Positions 16,859-25,521 are shown, counted from the first letter of the stretch. The stretch is DNA of 64,000 bases from Nonomuraea wenchangensis (GCF_900111685.1 NZ_FOHX01000007.1:235986-299985), one strand, 5' to 3'. Program-made: numbers and translations. The notes: a model not told the origin generated them from the sequence alone.

Positions 16859-18199
16859 TCAGAGGCAGGTGGGGGCGTAGGGCGTGAGGTCGATGGGCGG
16901 GGTCTCGCCGAGCGCGAGCGCCGCCGCGAGCCGGCCCGCGTACGGGCCCGCCGTCAGGCCGTACGCGCTGAGGCCCGTCGCCACCACCACCCGCGAGTTC
17001 AGCGGGCCGATCAGCGCCCGCCCCGGCGCGTACACCGGCCGCAGCCCCACCCGCGTCTCCGTCACCGTCGCCCCGGCCAGCCCCGGCGCGATCCGCAACC
17101 CCGCCTGGAGCACCTCCTCCAGCCCGCCCATCGTCACCCGCGGCGCGAACCCGACGTCCTCCACCGTCGCCCCGATCACCACCCGCGACCCGGGGAACCC
17201 CAGCAGGTACGGCCCGTCGCTGGGCAGCACGATCGGCCACCACGCGGTGTCGACGCCTTCGAGGGTGGCGTGCAGGATCTGGCCCCGCCTCGGGAAGACC
17301 GGCAGCTCGGCGCCGAGCGGCCGGCACACCTCGCCGGTCCACGCACCGCCCGCCACGATCACCGCGTCCGCCTCCACCGGGACACCCTCATCGGCGAACA
17401 CCCTGCCCGCCCCAGCGGCAACAGGCCGCACCACCTCCGACCCGCGCGCGGCCTGCAGCCTCGGCCCGGCCTGCCGACCCGGCCCGGCCTGCCGACCCGG
17501 CCCGGTCTGCGAGCCCTGCGTCGCGTCCGGGCCCTGCGCTGCTGCCGGGCCTCGGGGGGCGGCCTGGCGCCATGAACCGGTCTCCTCATTCCGGGCCTGG
17601 CCCGTCCCGCCGCCCGGCGTCCACGTCCCTCCTTCCCCTGAGGGGGCGCCCGCCGCCGCGTGGACGCGGACCTCGCCGTCGGGTGTGAGGGTCGCGGCCC
17701 CCGCGTGGATCCGCGCACCCCGGGCGACGGCGGCGTTCAGCAGCGCGTCGCGGACCGACCGCCCGTCCACGCGGGCCGCGCCCGGCACCAGGAGTGCGCT
17801 CAGGGTGTCCGACAGCGGCGGGAACAGCTCGGCCGGAGCCGGCACGTCCACGACCTCGCCCATCTCCGGGGCGTCGGCGTACCGGCGGTGCAGCAGCGAG
17901 CGCACCGGCTCCAGCTCCGCCGGATCCTCGGCCACCAGCAGCGCGCCCACCTTGGCGTACCCGAAGTCCTCGCCCAGCGCCTCCACCAGTCCCGGATAGG
18001 CGCGGGCGCCCTCGCGGTTGAGGCGGTACCAGTCGTCGTCCTCCGGATGGTCCACCCACGGGCACACGATGCCCGCGCCCGCCTGCGTCGCCTCACCCTG
18101 GTAGCCGCCGTCCACCACCGTCACGGACGCCCCCCGGCCCGTCAGATAGTAGGCCGCCGCGGCTCCGACGATGCCGCCCCCGATCACCACAACACGCAT
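16859..18199 (-). CDS. FAD-dependent amine/D-amino-acid oxidase family protein with low-complexity insert
   Basis: DAO-superfamily flavoprotein of 446 aa. The start gives VVVIGGGIVGAAAAYYLTGRGASVTVVD, a dinucleotide-binding fold, followed by QAGAGIVCPWVDHPED. C-terminal motifs include PVFPRRGQILH and VVVATGLSAYGLTAGPYAGRLA. Residues about 185-250 form a Gly/Gln/Ala/Arg-rich stretch containing repeats of GRQAGP; this insert separates two conserved segments of the FAD domain and is unusual for the family. Reaction and substrate (glycine, sarcosine or another amino acid) cannot be decided. It is divergent from the gene at 18304. Confidence 0.85.
   Translation of the reverse strand: MRVVVIGGGIVGAAAAYYLTGRGASVTVVDGGYQGEATQAGAGIVCPWVDHPEDDDWYRLNREGARAYPGLVEALGEDFGYAKVGALLVAEDPAELEPVRSLLHRRYADAPEMGEVVDVPAPAELFPPLSDTLSALLVPGAARVDGRSVRDALLNAAVARGARIHAGAATLTPDGEVRVHAAAGAPSGEGGTWTPGGGTGQARNEETGSWRQAAPRGPAAAQGPDATQGSQTGPGRQAGPGRQAGPRLQAARGSEVVRPVAAGAGRVFADEGVPVEADAVIVAGGAWTGEVCRPLGAELPVFPRRGQILHATLEGVDTAWWPIVLPSDGPYLLGFPGSRVVIGATVEDVGFAPRVTMGGLEEVLQAGLRIAPGLAGATVTETRVGLRPVYAPGRALIGPLNSRVVVATGLSAYGLTAGPYAGRLAAALALGETPPIDLTPYAPTCL
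17463..17516. repeat. Three 18-bp tandem repeats inside the oxidase gene
   Basis: GGCCCGGCCTGCCGACCC occurs at 17463-17480 and 17481-17498, with a degenerate copy at 17499-17516. On the coding (minus) strand the units give GRQAGP and a variant. They lie in the low-complexity insert of the FAD protein and indicate slippage expansion in frame. Confidence 0.85.
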
Positions 18200-18303
18200 A
18201 CGGCCATGGTCGCAGCCCGCCGGACCTGGGGTGACGGCCGGGTCGCCGATCGCCGCGCCGCCCCCTGATGGGCCGGGCCGCGTACGGGGACTATCGTCGG
18301 CGC

Positions 18304-19203
18304 ATGAACGCCGCCTTCACCAGGATCGACCTGCCCGCGCCCGTGTCGGCGGCCGCCTCCGACGGCGTCACCGTGTGGTGCGCCGACGCCCGCGGCGTAC
18401 GCGCCTACACGGCCGCCGGCACCCCCATCCCACCTGGCGGCAGCGGCGTTCTGCCGCGATTACGGTCGCTGGCCGCGGTGCCCGGGACCGTGGCGGGGAC
18501 GGCGGGCGTCCCCGGCACGCTGCCGGAGACCGTCGTGGTGCCCCGTACGCTGGCGACCGCGCCGATCCCGGTGCCGCTGGCGCTCTCCGGCACGCTCGCG
18601 GCCACCGCGAAGGGCCGCGTCCACTGGCTCGCGCCGGACGGCGCGCCGGTCGCCACCGCCCGCTGCCCCGGCCGGGTCGTCGCCGGCGGCGGCGAGATCT
18701 GGGCGGTCTCGGGCGCGCGGGCGCGCAGACTCACCGGCCCCGGCACGCTCGGCCCGCCGGTCGAACTGCCCGGCCTCGCCGCGTGCGCGGTGGAGGGCGA
18801 GCGCCTGTGGTGGACGTCCCGGCACGACGACGTCCTGCGCGGCGGGCCCAGGGACATCGACCTCGGCGATCTGGGACGGTACGGCGAGCGCGGCGGCATG
18901 ACCGTCTGCGCGGGCTCGCTCTGGATCAGCGTGCCGGGCGGCCTGCTGCGGATCTCGACCTGGTCGGGGGAGCCGGGGCGGTTCGTGGCCGCGCCCGCCG
19001 GGCCGGTGCCCTTCCTGGTCTGCGCGAACGGCACTCTCGTCGGCGGCGGGCGCGAGCTGTTCGCGCTGGCCCCCGCCGCCGGCGCCCCGCTCCGCGTGAT
19101 CCCGGTGGGGCTGGACGCGCCGATCGCGCGGCTGGTGGCGGCGGGCAAGCACGTATGGGCGTTCCCGGCGGGGACCGCACACGCACTGATCATCACCCTC
19201 TGA
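18304..19203 (+). CDS. Hypothetical beta-propeller-like protein
   Basis: Uncharacterised 299-aa protein. It has no signal peptide or helix-rich region. It alternates short beta-like segments ending in GxxxWxxx patterns (GVTVWCADARGVRAYTAAG, GEIWAVSGARARRL, GERLWWTSRHDDVLRGG, GSLWISVPGGLLRISTW, GKHVWAFPAGTAHALI), repeating about every 40-45 residues. This is what a WD40/SMP-30-like propeller would show; the fold is inferred. It is divergent from the oxidase gene, with 104 nt between starts. It ends immediately before the esterase relic. Confidence 0.6.
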   Translation: MNAAFTRIDLPAPVSAAASDGVTVWCADARGVRAYTAAGTPIPPGGSGVLPRLRSLAAVPGTVAGTAGVPGTLPETVVVPRTLATAPIPVPLALSGTLAATAKGRVHWLAPDGAPVATARCPGRVVAGGGEIWAVSGARARRLTGPGTLGPPVELPGLAACAVEGERLWWTSRHDDVLRGGPRDIDLGDLGRYGERGGMTVCAGSLWISVPGGLLRISTWSGEPGRFVAAPAGPVPFLVCANGTLVGGGRELFALAPAAGAPLRVIPVGLDAPIARLVAAGKHVWAFPAGTAHALIITL

Positions 19204-19204
19204 G

Positions 19205-19450
19205 CCCCAACCGGCCCGCTCGCCGAGCTTCTCGAACAGGGCCAGGTCGAACAGGTACGGCAGCTCCGCCATGTGCTGGGCGGCGGCCGGGAAGCCCGGC
19301 TTCGGGTAACCGGCCCCGCGCAGACCGAGCCGCGCGCTGTCACGCTGGACGTGAGACCCAAACGGCGGGTCCCTGAGCAGCGGGGCTTGGAAGCGCGCCG
19401 ACTTCGCCGGCGACCACGACTACCGCTTCTGGAGCACCGGCGAGAACTGA
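19205..19450. pseudogene. Scrambled relic of a type-B carboxylesterase
   Basis: Two pieces of a carboxylesterase C-terminal region lie in opposite orientation. On the minus strand, about 19300 to 19210 reads GFPAAAQHMAELPYLFDLA, matching the conserved FPxGAxHxxELPYLFD segment. On the plus strand, about 19370 to 19450 reads SLSSGAWKRADFAGDHDYRF followed by W and a few residues to a TGA at 19448; this matches the esterase C-terminal SLxPG...DFAxxHxxxFW. The two parts are normally about 50 residues apart on one strand, so an inversion plus deletion is implied. No intact esterase frame exists here. Confidence 0.5.
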
Positions 19451-19487
19451 GGCGCCGTGGCGCCCCGGCGGACGGCCACAATGGACC

Positions 19488-20393
19488 GTGCCCTTCACAC
19501 TGAGCCATGTCGTGGCCGTCCTGCCGGTGCGACGGTGGCTGCCGCCGTCGGCGCTGGCCGTCGGGGCGATGGTGCCTGACGCGCCCTACTATCTGCCGCT
19601 GCCGTTCTCGTCGGCGAGCACGCACACGTGGTGGGGGCCGCTGCTGCTGGGCCTGCCGGCGGGCATGGTGCTGCTGGTGGTGTTCCACTGGGTGCTGCGG
19701 GCGCCGCTGACCGCGCTGGCCCCCGCCGGGCTGCGGGCCCGGCTGCCGGACGCGCCCCGCGCCGGAGCGGCGTGGCCGGCGGTGGCGGCGGTGGTGGCCG
19801 CGCTGCTCGCCGGGATGGCCACGCATCTGGTCTGGGACGCCTTCACCCAGGCCGGCGGGTTCGCGGTGGCGCACTGGCAGGCGTTGCGGCAGTCGGTCGT
19901 CGGCGCGCACCGGGTGTTCAACGTTCTGATGTACGTCAGCTCGGCGGGCGGCCTGGCGATCCTGGCCGGCTGGCTCGTGTTGTGGTACCGGCGGGCCCCG
20001 GTCCGTCCCGGGCGGTGGCCGGGGCTGACGGGCCGGGCACGCGCCGTGGTGGTAGCGGGGGCGTTGCTCGCCACGGCCGCCGGGGGCGCGGCCGGGGCGG
20101 CGTCGGACCGTGCCGCGGTGAGCGACTACGACCTGGTACGCAGCACGATCCTGGGCGGCGTGGACGCGGCGGCGCTGGTCCTCGCCTGCTACGTGCTCGC
20201 CTGGCACGGCTGGACGGCGTTCGGAGCCCTGCGCGGCAGGACCTCGGCGGCGGGCACCGGCGAGCAGGCGGGCACGGGGGAGCAGGCGGGCACGGGGGAG
20301 CAGGCGGGCACGGGGGAGCAGGCGGGCTGGACCGGCGGCCCAGACCCCCGCGCCGGACGCCGGCGTGACGGCCTCGACGTCCTGGACGTCTAG
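19488..20393 (+). CDS. DUF4184 family membrane protein
   Basis: Integral membrane protein of 301 aa. The N-terminus MPFTLSHVVAVLPVRRWLP is diagnostic of DUF4184, and later MVPDAPYYLPLP and GMATHLVWDAFTQAGG carry the conserved Asp/His residues shared with YdjM/metal-dependent membrane hydrolases. About six helices are visible. The C-terminal tail contains four GTGEQA repeats, then a charged end. GTG 19488 is used because DUF4184 proteins begin exactly there. The stop overlaps that of the convergent MazF-like gene by 4 nt. The biochemical role is unknown. Confidence 0.85.
   Translation: MPFTLSHVVAVLPVRRWLPPSALAVGAMVPDAPYYLPLPFSSASTHTWWGPLLLGLPAGMVLLVVFHWVLRAPLTALAPAGLRARLPDAPRAGAAWPAVAAVVAALLAGMATHLVWDAFTQAGGFAVAHWQALRQSVVGAHRVFNVLMYVSSAGGLAILAGWLVLWYRRAPVRPGRWPGLTGRARAVVVAGALLATAAGGAAGAASDRAAVSDYDLVRSTILGGVDAAALVLACYVLAWHGWTAFGALRGRTSAAGTGEQAGTGEQAGTGEQAGTGEQAGWTGGPDPRAGRRRDGLDVLDV
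20253..20324 (+). repeat. Four 18-bp tandem repeats (GTGEQA) in DUF4184 tail
   Basis: Units at 20253, 20271, 20289 and 20307. The last three are identical at DNA level (GGCACGGGGGAGCAGGCG) and the first differs at two positions. Repeats stay in frame in a cytoplasmic tail, so copy number could vary without disrupting the protein. Confidence 0.92.
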
Positions 20394-20821
20394 CGGCCCG
20401 CGTCCCAGCCGTGGAGCTTCATGAGGCGGGCCGCCACGCGGGTGAAGCGGTCGGCGTCGAGGACCGCGCCCTCGCGGCGGAGGTCGTCCTCATCCAGCAC
20501 GAAGACCCGGTCGAGCCGCAGGTAGGAGGCCCGCCCGTCGCTTCCCCACGCGCCGATCGGCAGCCATTCCGGGCCGTCGTCGCCCTTGCTGGAGAGCATC
20601 ATGCCGAGCAGCCGGCGGCCGGTGCGGCCCACGACGAGAAGGGGGCGGTCCTTGCCGCGGGACGGGTCCTCCTCGTACGGCACCCACGCCCAGACGATCT
20701 CCCCCGGATCGGCCAGGCCGTCCAGGTCGGGAGCGTAGGCCAGGGTCACCCGGCCGTCGAGGACGTGGATCTCGCGTACGGCGCCACGGGCGGGCCGGGG
20801 GTCCTCACCTAGATCACGCAT
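20390..20821 (-). CDS. PemK/MazF-like protein without visible antitoxin
   Basis: The 143-aa protein contains the MazF/PemK SH3-barrel start PGEIVWAWVPYEEDPSRGKD followed by RPLLVVGRTG and a strand with MMLSSK; these align with the conserved RP(V/L)LV and (S/T) positions of MazF nucleases. An N-terminal 35-residue extension and an acidic C-terminal part are unlike short MazF toxins, and similar long proteins are common in actinobacterial chromosomes. No small antitoxin-like ORF precedes it, so toxin activity is doubtful. Confidence 0.7.
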   Translation of the reverse strand: MRDLGEDPRPARGAVREIHVLDGRVTLAYAPDLDGLADPGEIVWAWVPYEEDPSRGKDRPLLVVGRTGRRLLGMMLSSKGDDGPEWLPIGAWGSDGRASYLRLDRVFVLDEDDLRREGAVLDADRFTRVAARLMKLHGWDAGR

Positions 20822-20862
20822 TGGGTGAGCTTATGGCCCGTGACGGGCGGAAATCCAGTTGA

Positions 20863-21690
20863 TCATGGCGTTTGGGTGTCGGGGGAGAGCAGGCGGCGCA
20901 GGGCCGCCGGGGTGTGGCCGCAGTGCCGCCGGACCGTGCGCGTCATGTGCGCCTGGTCGGCGAAGCCCAGCTCGGCGGCCAGCTCCGCCAGGCGGGTCTC
21001 GCCGCACTCCAGCCGGTCGAGCGCCCGCCCGACCCGGACCCGGTTGCGGTAGTGGGTCAGCGACACGCCGAGCTCCCGGGTGAAGGCCCTGCTCAGCGTG
21101 TAGGGCGACACCTCCAGCAGGGCGGCCAGGGACAGCAGCCCGGCGGCGGCGGGATGGCCGGCGGCGATGACCTCCCGCGCGGCCCCGACCACACCCACCG
21201 CCCCGCCCCCGGTCGTGGCGTCGGTGGCGCCGCCGGTGACCTGGGAGAGCGTGGCGGAGACGAGCGGCAGCAGGGACTCCGTCAGCGCGAAGGCCGCGTC
21301 GCCGGTGCGGGCCGCGGCGAGCACCCGGCGGTGCGCCAGGTCGAGGCGGGCGTCCACGTAGATCGTGCGGCGGACGGGCCGCGGGCCGTCGCCCGCGAGC
21401 GTGCGCCACAGGCCGGGCGACAGCGTCAGCGAGGTGCACACGTCGCCGCCGGAGGGGTGGGCGAAGCGCTCCTCCTCGTCCGGCAGCCCGAGGTAGGCGA
21501 GGGTCGGATCGACCACCGCGGAGCGTCCGCCCGCGCGGCGCAGGAACGTGCCCCGCCGCGCCAGCACCATCCGGTGCCGGTCGCCGAGCTCGGCGGCCGA
21601 CCACCCCCGGTGGTCGTCGACACAGGTGACGGCGTCGAGGACGAATCCGGGCCCGGCGGCGATACGGACGGACGAACGCACGCCCCGCAC
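20863..21690 (-). CDS. AraC family transcriptional regulator
   Basis: Regulator of 275 aa. The N-terminal half is a cupin-like sensor (DDHRGWSAAELGDRHRMVLA). The C-terminal double HTH (about 175-270) has LLSLAALLEVSPYTLSRAFT and TRLAELAAELGFADQAHMTR followed by RRHCGHTPAALRRLL, the AraC signature. It is divergent from the thioesterase gene at 21801, with 110 nt between starts, and may regulate it. A second, Gly/Thr-rich linker joins sensor and HTH. Confidence 0.92.
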   Translation of the reverse strand: MRGVRSSVRIAAGPGFVLDAVTCVDDHRGWSAAELGDRHRMVLARRGTFLRRAGGRSAVVDPTLAYLGLPDEEERFAHPSGGDVCTSLTLSPGLWRTLAGDGPRPVRRTIYVDARLDLAHRRVLAAARTGDAAFALTESLLPLVSATLSQVTGGATDATTGGGAVGVVGAAREVIAAGHPAAAGLLSLAALLEVSPYTLSRAFTRELGVSLTHYRNRVRVGRALDRLECGETRLAELAAELGFADQAHMTRTVRRHCGHTPAALRRLLSPDTQTP

Positions 21691-21786
21691 CCTACGCCCC
21701 GCCCCCGACAGTTCCGCCGGACGCGCCCCTCCGGTGTGAGAGGAGACGCATCGGGGCCCGCCCTGGGCCAGGTGGTGATCCTGCTC

Positions 21787-21800
21787 TAGAATCTCATTCT
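21787..21800 (+). promoter_or_regulatory. -10 element with overlapping small palindrome; probably leaderless start
   Basis: TAGAAT at 21787-21792 lies 8 nt before the GTG start at 21801, so transcription likely begins at or next to the start codon. AGAAT-CTC-ATTCT (21788-21800) is a perfect small inverted repeat covering the -10. No Shine-Dalgarno sequence is present. No good -35 was found, so an activator such as the neighbouring AraC protein may be required. Confidence 0.45.
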
Positions 21801-22580
21801 GTGCCGCCGACGACAGCGTTCTTCACCCGGAAGCAGGGCGAGCTGGTGCCCGCGCCCCACGCCCGCAGCCCCTGGTCCCCCGACATGCTCCACGGCCGCC
21901 TCCTCGGCGGGCTCGCCGCCCGCGCCCTGGAGGAGCGGTACGCCGAGCCGGGCATGCACTTCGCCCGGCTGACGGTGGACCTGTTCCGCAACAGCCCGCT
22001 GCTGCCCGTCACCGTCGAGACCGCCCTGGTCAGGGACGGGCGCCGGATCCGCGTCGCCGACGCCGTCCTGTCCACCGACCAGGGCCCGATCGGCCGGGTC
22101 ACCGCCGTGCTGCTGCGGCAGGGCGAGCAGCCCGAGGGCGAGCAGAGCATCGTCACCCCCGCCTGGGACGAGCGCCCGCCCGAGCACGAGCCGGTCACCG
22201 CCGATGGCTGGCAGCCGCCGTTCGACCTGTGGCGGGTCACCGAATGGGGCGAGCCGGGCCCGGGGCGGGTGTGGATGCGCGAGACGTACCCGCTGGTGGA
22301 CGACGAGCCGGTGACGCCGGTCGTGCGCGCCGCGCTGGCCGCCGACTTCGCCAGCCCGCTCGCCAACGTCGGCACGAGCGGGCTCGGCTTCATCAACGCC
22401 GACTACACGCTGACCCTGGCCCGCCTGCCCGAGGGCGAGCTGATCGGCGTCGAGGCGACTGGCCACCTCAGCGCGAGCGGCGTCGCGACCGGGCAGGTCA
22501 CCATGCACGACACGGCGGGGCCGTTCGGCTTCTGCCTGGTGACGGCGGTGGCCAACCCGGTCACCCGCATCAGCAGATAG
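21801..22580 (+). CDS. Thioesterase family protein (double hotdog acyl-CoA thioesterase-like)
   Basis: Soluble 259-aa protein with two hotdog-type halves. The N-terminal half has WSPDMLHGRLLGGLAARALE followed by FARLTVDLFRNSPLLPV, typical of TesB-like acyl-CoA thioesterases. The C-terminal half has AALAADFASPLANVG and GLGFINADYTLTLARLPEG, with the conserved D/N and Q/T region of the active fold. It likely hydrolyses acyl-CoA; chain length is unknown. GTG start without a ribosome site, consistent with a leaderless mRNA. Confidence 0.82.
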   Translation: MPPTTAFFTRKQGELVPAPHARSPWSPDMLHGRLLGGLAARALEERYAEPGMHFARLTVDLFRNSPLLPVTVETALVRDGRRIRVADAVLSTDQGPIGRVTAVLLRQGEQPEGEQSIVTPAWDERPPEHEPVTADGWQPPFDLWRVTEWGEPGPGRVWMRETYPLVDDEPVTPVVRAALAADFASPLANVGTSGLGFINADYTLTLARLPEGELIGVEATGHLSASGVATGQVTMHDTAGPFGFCLVTAVANPVTRISR

Positions 22581-22594
22581 CGGCGCTCAGGCGA

Positions 22595-24019
22595 TCAGGC
22601 GGGCCGCTCGGCGCGGTCGCCCGACCAGTCGACGTGGAAGGCGCCCTCCTTGTCGACCCGGCGGTAGGTGTGCGCGCCGAAGTAGTCGCGCAGCCCCTGC
22701 ACCAGCGAGGCCGGGAGCCGGTCGCGGCGCAGCCCGTCGTAGTAGGCGAGCGCCGAGGAGAAGCCCGGCGTCGGCACGCCGATCCGTACGGCCGTGGTCA
22801 CGACCCGCCGCCACGACTCCTGCGCCGCCGCCAGCGCGCCCGCGAACGTCGGGTCGGCCAGCAGCGTCGGCAGGTGCGGATCGGCGTCGTAGGCGGCGCG
22901 GATACGGTCGAGGAACTTCGCCCTGATGATGCAGCCGCCCCGCCAGATGGTCGCCATCGCGCCGAGGTCGAGGTCCCAGCCGTACTCCCGCGAGGCGGCG
23001 GCCATCTGGTCGAAGCCCTGCGCGTACGCCACGATCTTGGAGGCGTACAGCGCCTGCCGTACGTCCTCGACCAGCTCGCGCCCGTCCACGCCGGACAGGT
23101 CGGGCCCGGCGAGCGAGGCGGCGGCGGCCCGCTGCTCCGGGTGGCCGGACAGCGCCCGCGCGAACGTCGCCTCGGCGATGCCGGTCACCGGCACGCCGAG
23201 GTCGAGGGCGCTCTGCACGGTCCAGCGGCCGGTGCCCTTCTGCTCGGCCTGGTCGACCACGATGTCCACGAACGGCCGGCCCGTCTCGGCGTCCACCTGC
23301 TCCAGCACCTCGGCGGTGATCTCGATCAGGTAGGAGTCGAGGTCGCCCTTGTTCCACTCGCGGAACACCCCGGCCAGCTCGGACGGGGTCACGCCGAGCG
23401 CCTGCCGCAGCAGGTCGTAGGACTCGGCGATGAGCTGCATGTCGGAGTACTCGATGCCGTTGTGCACCATCTTGACGAAGTGTCCCGCGCCGTCCGGGCC
23501 GACGTGCACGCAGCACGGCACGCCGTCCACCTTGGCCGAGATGTCCTGCAGGATCGGCCCGAGCGCCTCCCACGACTCCGCCGAGCCGCCCGGCATGATG
23601 CTCGGCCCGAGCAGCGCCCCCTCCTCGCCGCCGGAGATGCCGGTGCCGACGAAGTGCAGCCCCCGCTCGCGCAGCGCGGCCTCGCGCCGCCGGGTGTCGG
23701 CGTAGTGGGCGTTGCCGCCGTCCACGATCATGTCGCCGGGCTCCATGAGCGCGGCGAGCTGGTCGATGACGGCGTCGGTGCCGGCGCCCGCCTTGACCAT
23801 GATGATCGCCCGCCGGGGCCGCTTGAGCGAGGCCACGAAGCCGGCGAGGTCCTCCGACGGCACGAACGTGCCCTCGCCGCCGAACTCCTTGACGAGCTGC
23901 TGCGTGCGGCTGTGCGTGCGGTTGTGCACGGCGACGGCGTAGCCGTGCCTGGCGAGGTTGCGGGCCAGGTTGCGCCCCATGGTGGCCAGGCCGGTGACGC
24001 CGATGTCTGCCAAGTCCAT
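22595..24019 (-). CDS. gnd: 6-phosphogluconate dehydrogenase (decarboxylating)
   Basis: Oxidative pentose-phosphate enzyme of 474 aa: 6-phosphogluconate + NADP+ to ribulose-5-phosphate + CO2 + NADPH. Rossmann motif GVTGLATMGRNLARNLARHG with HNRTHSR, substrate/catalytic loop GISGGEEGALLGPSIMPGG, catalytic Lys in GHFVKMVHNGIEYSDMQLI, and C-terminal GGCIIRAKFLDRI all match the long Gnd type. The length is normal. ATG 24019 follows GAGGAG; the longer open frame upstream is not part of the gene. It stands alone on the strand, with the HAD phosphatase gene 80 nt upstream. Confidence 0.97.
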   Translation of the reverse strand: MDLADIGVTGLATMGRNLARNLARHGYAVAVHNRTHSRTQQLVKEFGGEGTFVPSEDLAGFVASLKRPRRAIIMVKAGAGTDAVIDQLAALMEPGDMIVDGGNAHYADTRRREAALRERGLHFVGTGISGGEEGALLGPSIMPGGSAESWEALGPILQDISAKVDGVPCCVHVGPDGAGHFVKMVHNGIEYSDMQLIAESYDLLRQALGVTPSELAGVFREWNKGDLDSYLIEITAEVLEQVDAETGRPFVDIVVDQAEQKGTGRWTVQSALDLGVPVTGIAEATFARALSGHPEQRAAAASLAGPDLSGVDGRELVEDVRQALYASKIVAYAQGFDQMAAASREYGWDLDLGAMATIWRGGCIIRAKFLDRIRAAYDADPHLPTLLADPTFAGALAAAQESWRRVVTTAVRIGVPTPGFSSALAYYDGLRRDRLPASLVQGLRDYFGAHTYRRVDKEGAFHVDWSGDRAERPA

Positions 24020-24099
24020 AATCAAGCTCCTCTTACGGGGAATACGCATGATCCAGCCCGGGAGTTCGGCCTTTTGTTCCGCCGCGTCTCGTCCGGGTG

Positions 24100-24792
24100 T
24101 CAGTCGTCGAGCCGCACGCCCAGCTCGTCCAGCCGCTCCAGCATGTCCGCCGGGTCGGCGTAGACCCTGAACGCGCCCGTGCGTTCCAGCTCGTCCCTGC
24201 CGTACCCGCCGGACAGCAGGCCGATGCCGAGCGCGCCGGCCCGGCGGGCGGCGAGCAGGTCCCATACGCTGTCGCCCACCACCATGGCATGGGCCGGGTC
24301 CACGTCGACCAGCGCCGCTCCGGCGAGGAACAGGTCGGGGTCCGGCTTGGCCCTGCGCACCAGGTCGCGGGTCACCATCGGCGTGTCCTCCGGCAGGCCG
24401 AGCAGACCGAGCGCGAGCCGCGCGGTACGGGCGTAACCGCTGGTCGCGATGGCCCACGGCACGCCGCGCGAGGTCAGCTCGGCCAGCAGCTCCGGCGCGC
24501 CGGGCAGCGGCCGGACCGAGTCGGCCTGCCGCTCGTACGCCTCCATGTGGGCGACCTGCAGCAGATCGATCTGCTCGCGCGACAGCTTGAGCCCGGTCTC
24601 GCGCAGCAGCGCGCTGACGAACAACCCGCCGCTCATCCCGATGCGACGGTGGATCCGCCACACCGACAGGTCGATCCCCATTCCCGACAGCGCCTGCCGC
24701 CAGGCGATCACGTGCTGATAGACGCTGTCGATCAAAGTGCCGTCGAGGTCGAACAGAAACGCCGGGGTCGGCGCGTGCGGGAACTCCGTCAT
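24100..24792 (-). CDS. HAD family phosphatase (beta-phosphoglucomutase-like)
   Basis: Cytosolic phosphatase/phosphomutase of 230 aa. HAD motif I FLFDLDGTLIDS, motif II in WAIATSGY, motif III RRAKPDPDLFLAGA and motif IV VVGDSVWDLLAARRAGA are all intact. The helical cap (residues about 25-90) is of the C1 type found in Gph/PGMB/YfbT-like enzymes. The ATG at 24792 gives MTEFPHAPTPAFLFDLDG, normal for the family. Proximity to gnd suggests dephosphorylation of a sugar phosphate, but this is inference. Confidence 0.9.
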   Translation of the reverse strand: MTEFPHAPTPAFLFDLDGTLIDSVYQHVIAWRQALSGMGIDLSVWRIHRRIGMSGGLFVSALLRETGLKLSREQIDLLQVAHMEAYERQADSVRPLPGAPELLAELTSRGVPWAIATSGYARTARLALGLLGLPEDTPMVTRDLVRRAKPDPDLFLAGAALVDVDPAHAMVVGDSVWDLLAARRAGALGIGLLSGGYGRDELERTGAFRVYADPADMLERLDELGVRLDD

Positions 24793-24814
24793 GGCTCCAT
24801 GACACCATGGCCGG

Positions 24815-25459
24815 ATGCGGATCATCATCGCGGGCGGCCACGGCAAGATCGCGCTGCGCCTGGCCGCGCGGCTCAGGGAGGGCGCGGTCGGCCTGGTGCG
24901 CAACCCGGCGCACGTCGCCGACGTCGAGGCCACCGGCGCGCAGGCCGTGGTGTGCGACCTGGAGACGGCCTCGACCGAGCAGGTGGCCGGCATCCTGCGC
25001 GGCGCCGACGCCGTGGTGTTCGCGGCCGGCGCGGGGCCCGGCAGCGGCGCGGCCCGCAAGGACACCGTCGACCGGGGCGCGTCCGTGCTCATGGCCGACG
25101 CCGCCGAGCGGGCCGGGGTGCGGCGCTTCATCCAGATCTCCTCCATGGGCGCGGGCAAGCCGCCCGCGCCCGGCCGCGACGAGGTGTGGACCGCCTACAT
25201 CGCGGCCAAGACCGCGGCCGAGGACGACCTGCGCCGCCGCGACCTGGCCTGGACCATCCTGCGCCCCGGCCGCCTCACCGACGAGCCGGGCACCGGTCTG
25301 GTCCGGCTGGCCCCCGAGGTGCCGCCGGGCGCGGTGCCGCGCGACGACGTGGCCGCCGTCATCGTGGCGCTGCTGGACAACCCGGGCACCGCGCACCGCA
25401 CGTACGAGCTCGTCTCCGGCGACACCCCGATCGTCGATCTCGTCGCGCCGAGCGAGTGA
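24815..25459 (+). CDS. Atypical SDR, NAD(P)-binding (YwnB/BVR-B-like)
   Basis: Short Rossmann-fold protein of 214 aa. The start is MRIIIAGGHGKIALRLAARL, a GxxGxx-type nucleotide motif (GGHGKIA). It is followed by ADAVVFAAGAGPGSG and RRFIQISSMGAGKPP. A YIAAK sequence gives the SDR Tyr/Lys pair. AWTILRPGRLTDEPGTG is the typical C-terminal signature of NAD(P)H-binding, NmrA/YwnB-like proteins. It may be a flavin reductase or a redox sensor. It is divergent from the HAD gene (22 nt between starts), so the promoters must overlap both coding ends. Confidence 0.88.
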   Translation: MRIIIAGGHGKIALRLAARLREGAVGLVRNPAHVADVEATGAQAVVCDLETASTEQVAGILRGADAVVFAAGAGPGSGAARKDTVDRGASVLMADAAERAGVRRFIQISSMGAGKPPAPGRDEVWTAYIAAKTAAEDDLRRRDLAWTILRPGRLTDEPGTGLVRLAPEVPPGAVPRDDVAAVIVALLDNPGTAHRTYELVSGDTPIVDLVAPSE

Positions 25460-25521
25460 CCGTCCCCGCCGCCGCAGCTTTTTGCCGAACGCTGGCATTG
25501 AGGCGCGGCGCGGGTGGCTAG

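Noticed and set aside
20390..20821. Toxin-antitoxin pair
   Set aside because: Only a long MazF-like protein is seen; no antitoxin-like ORF precedes it and the opposite neighbour is DUF4184.
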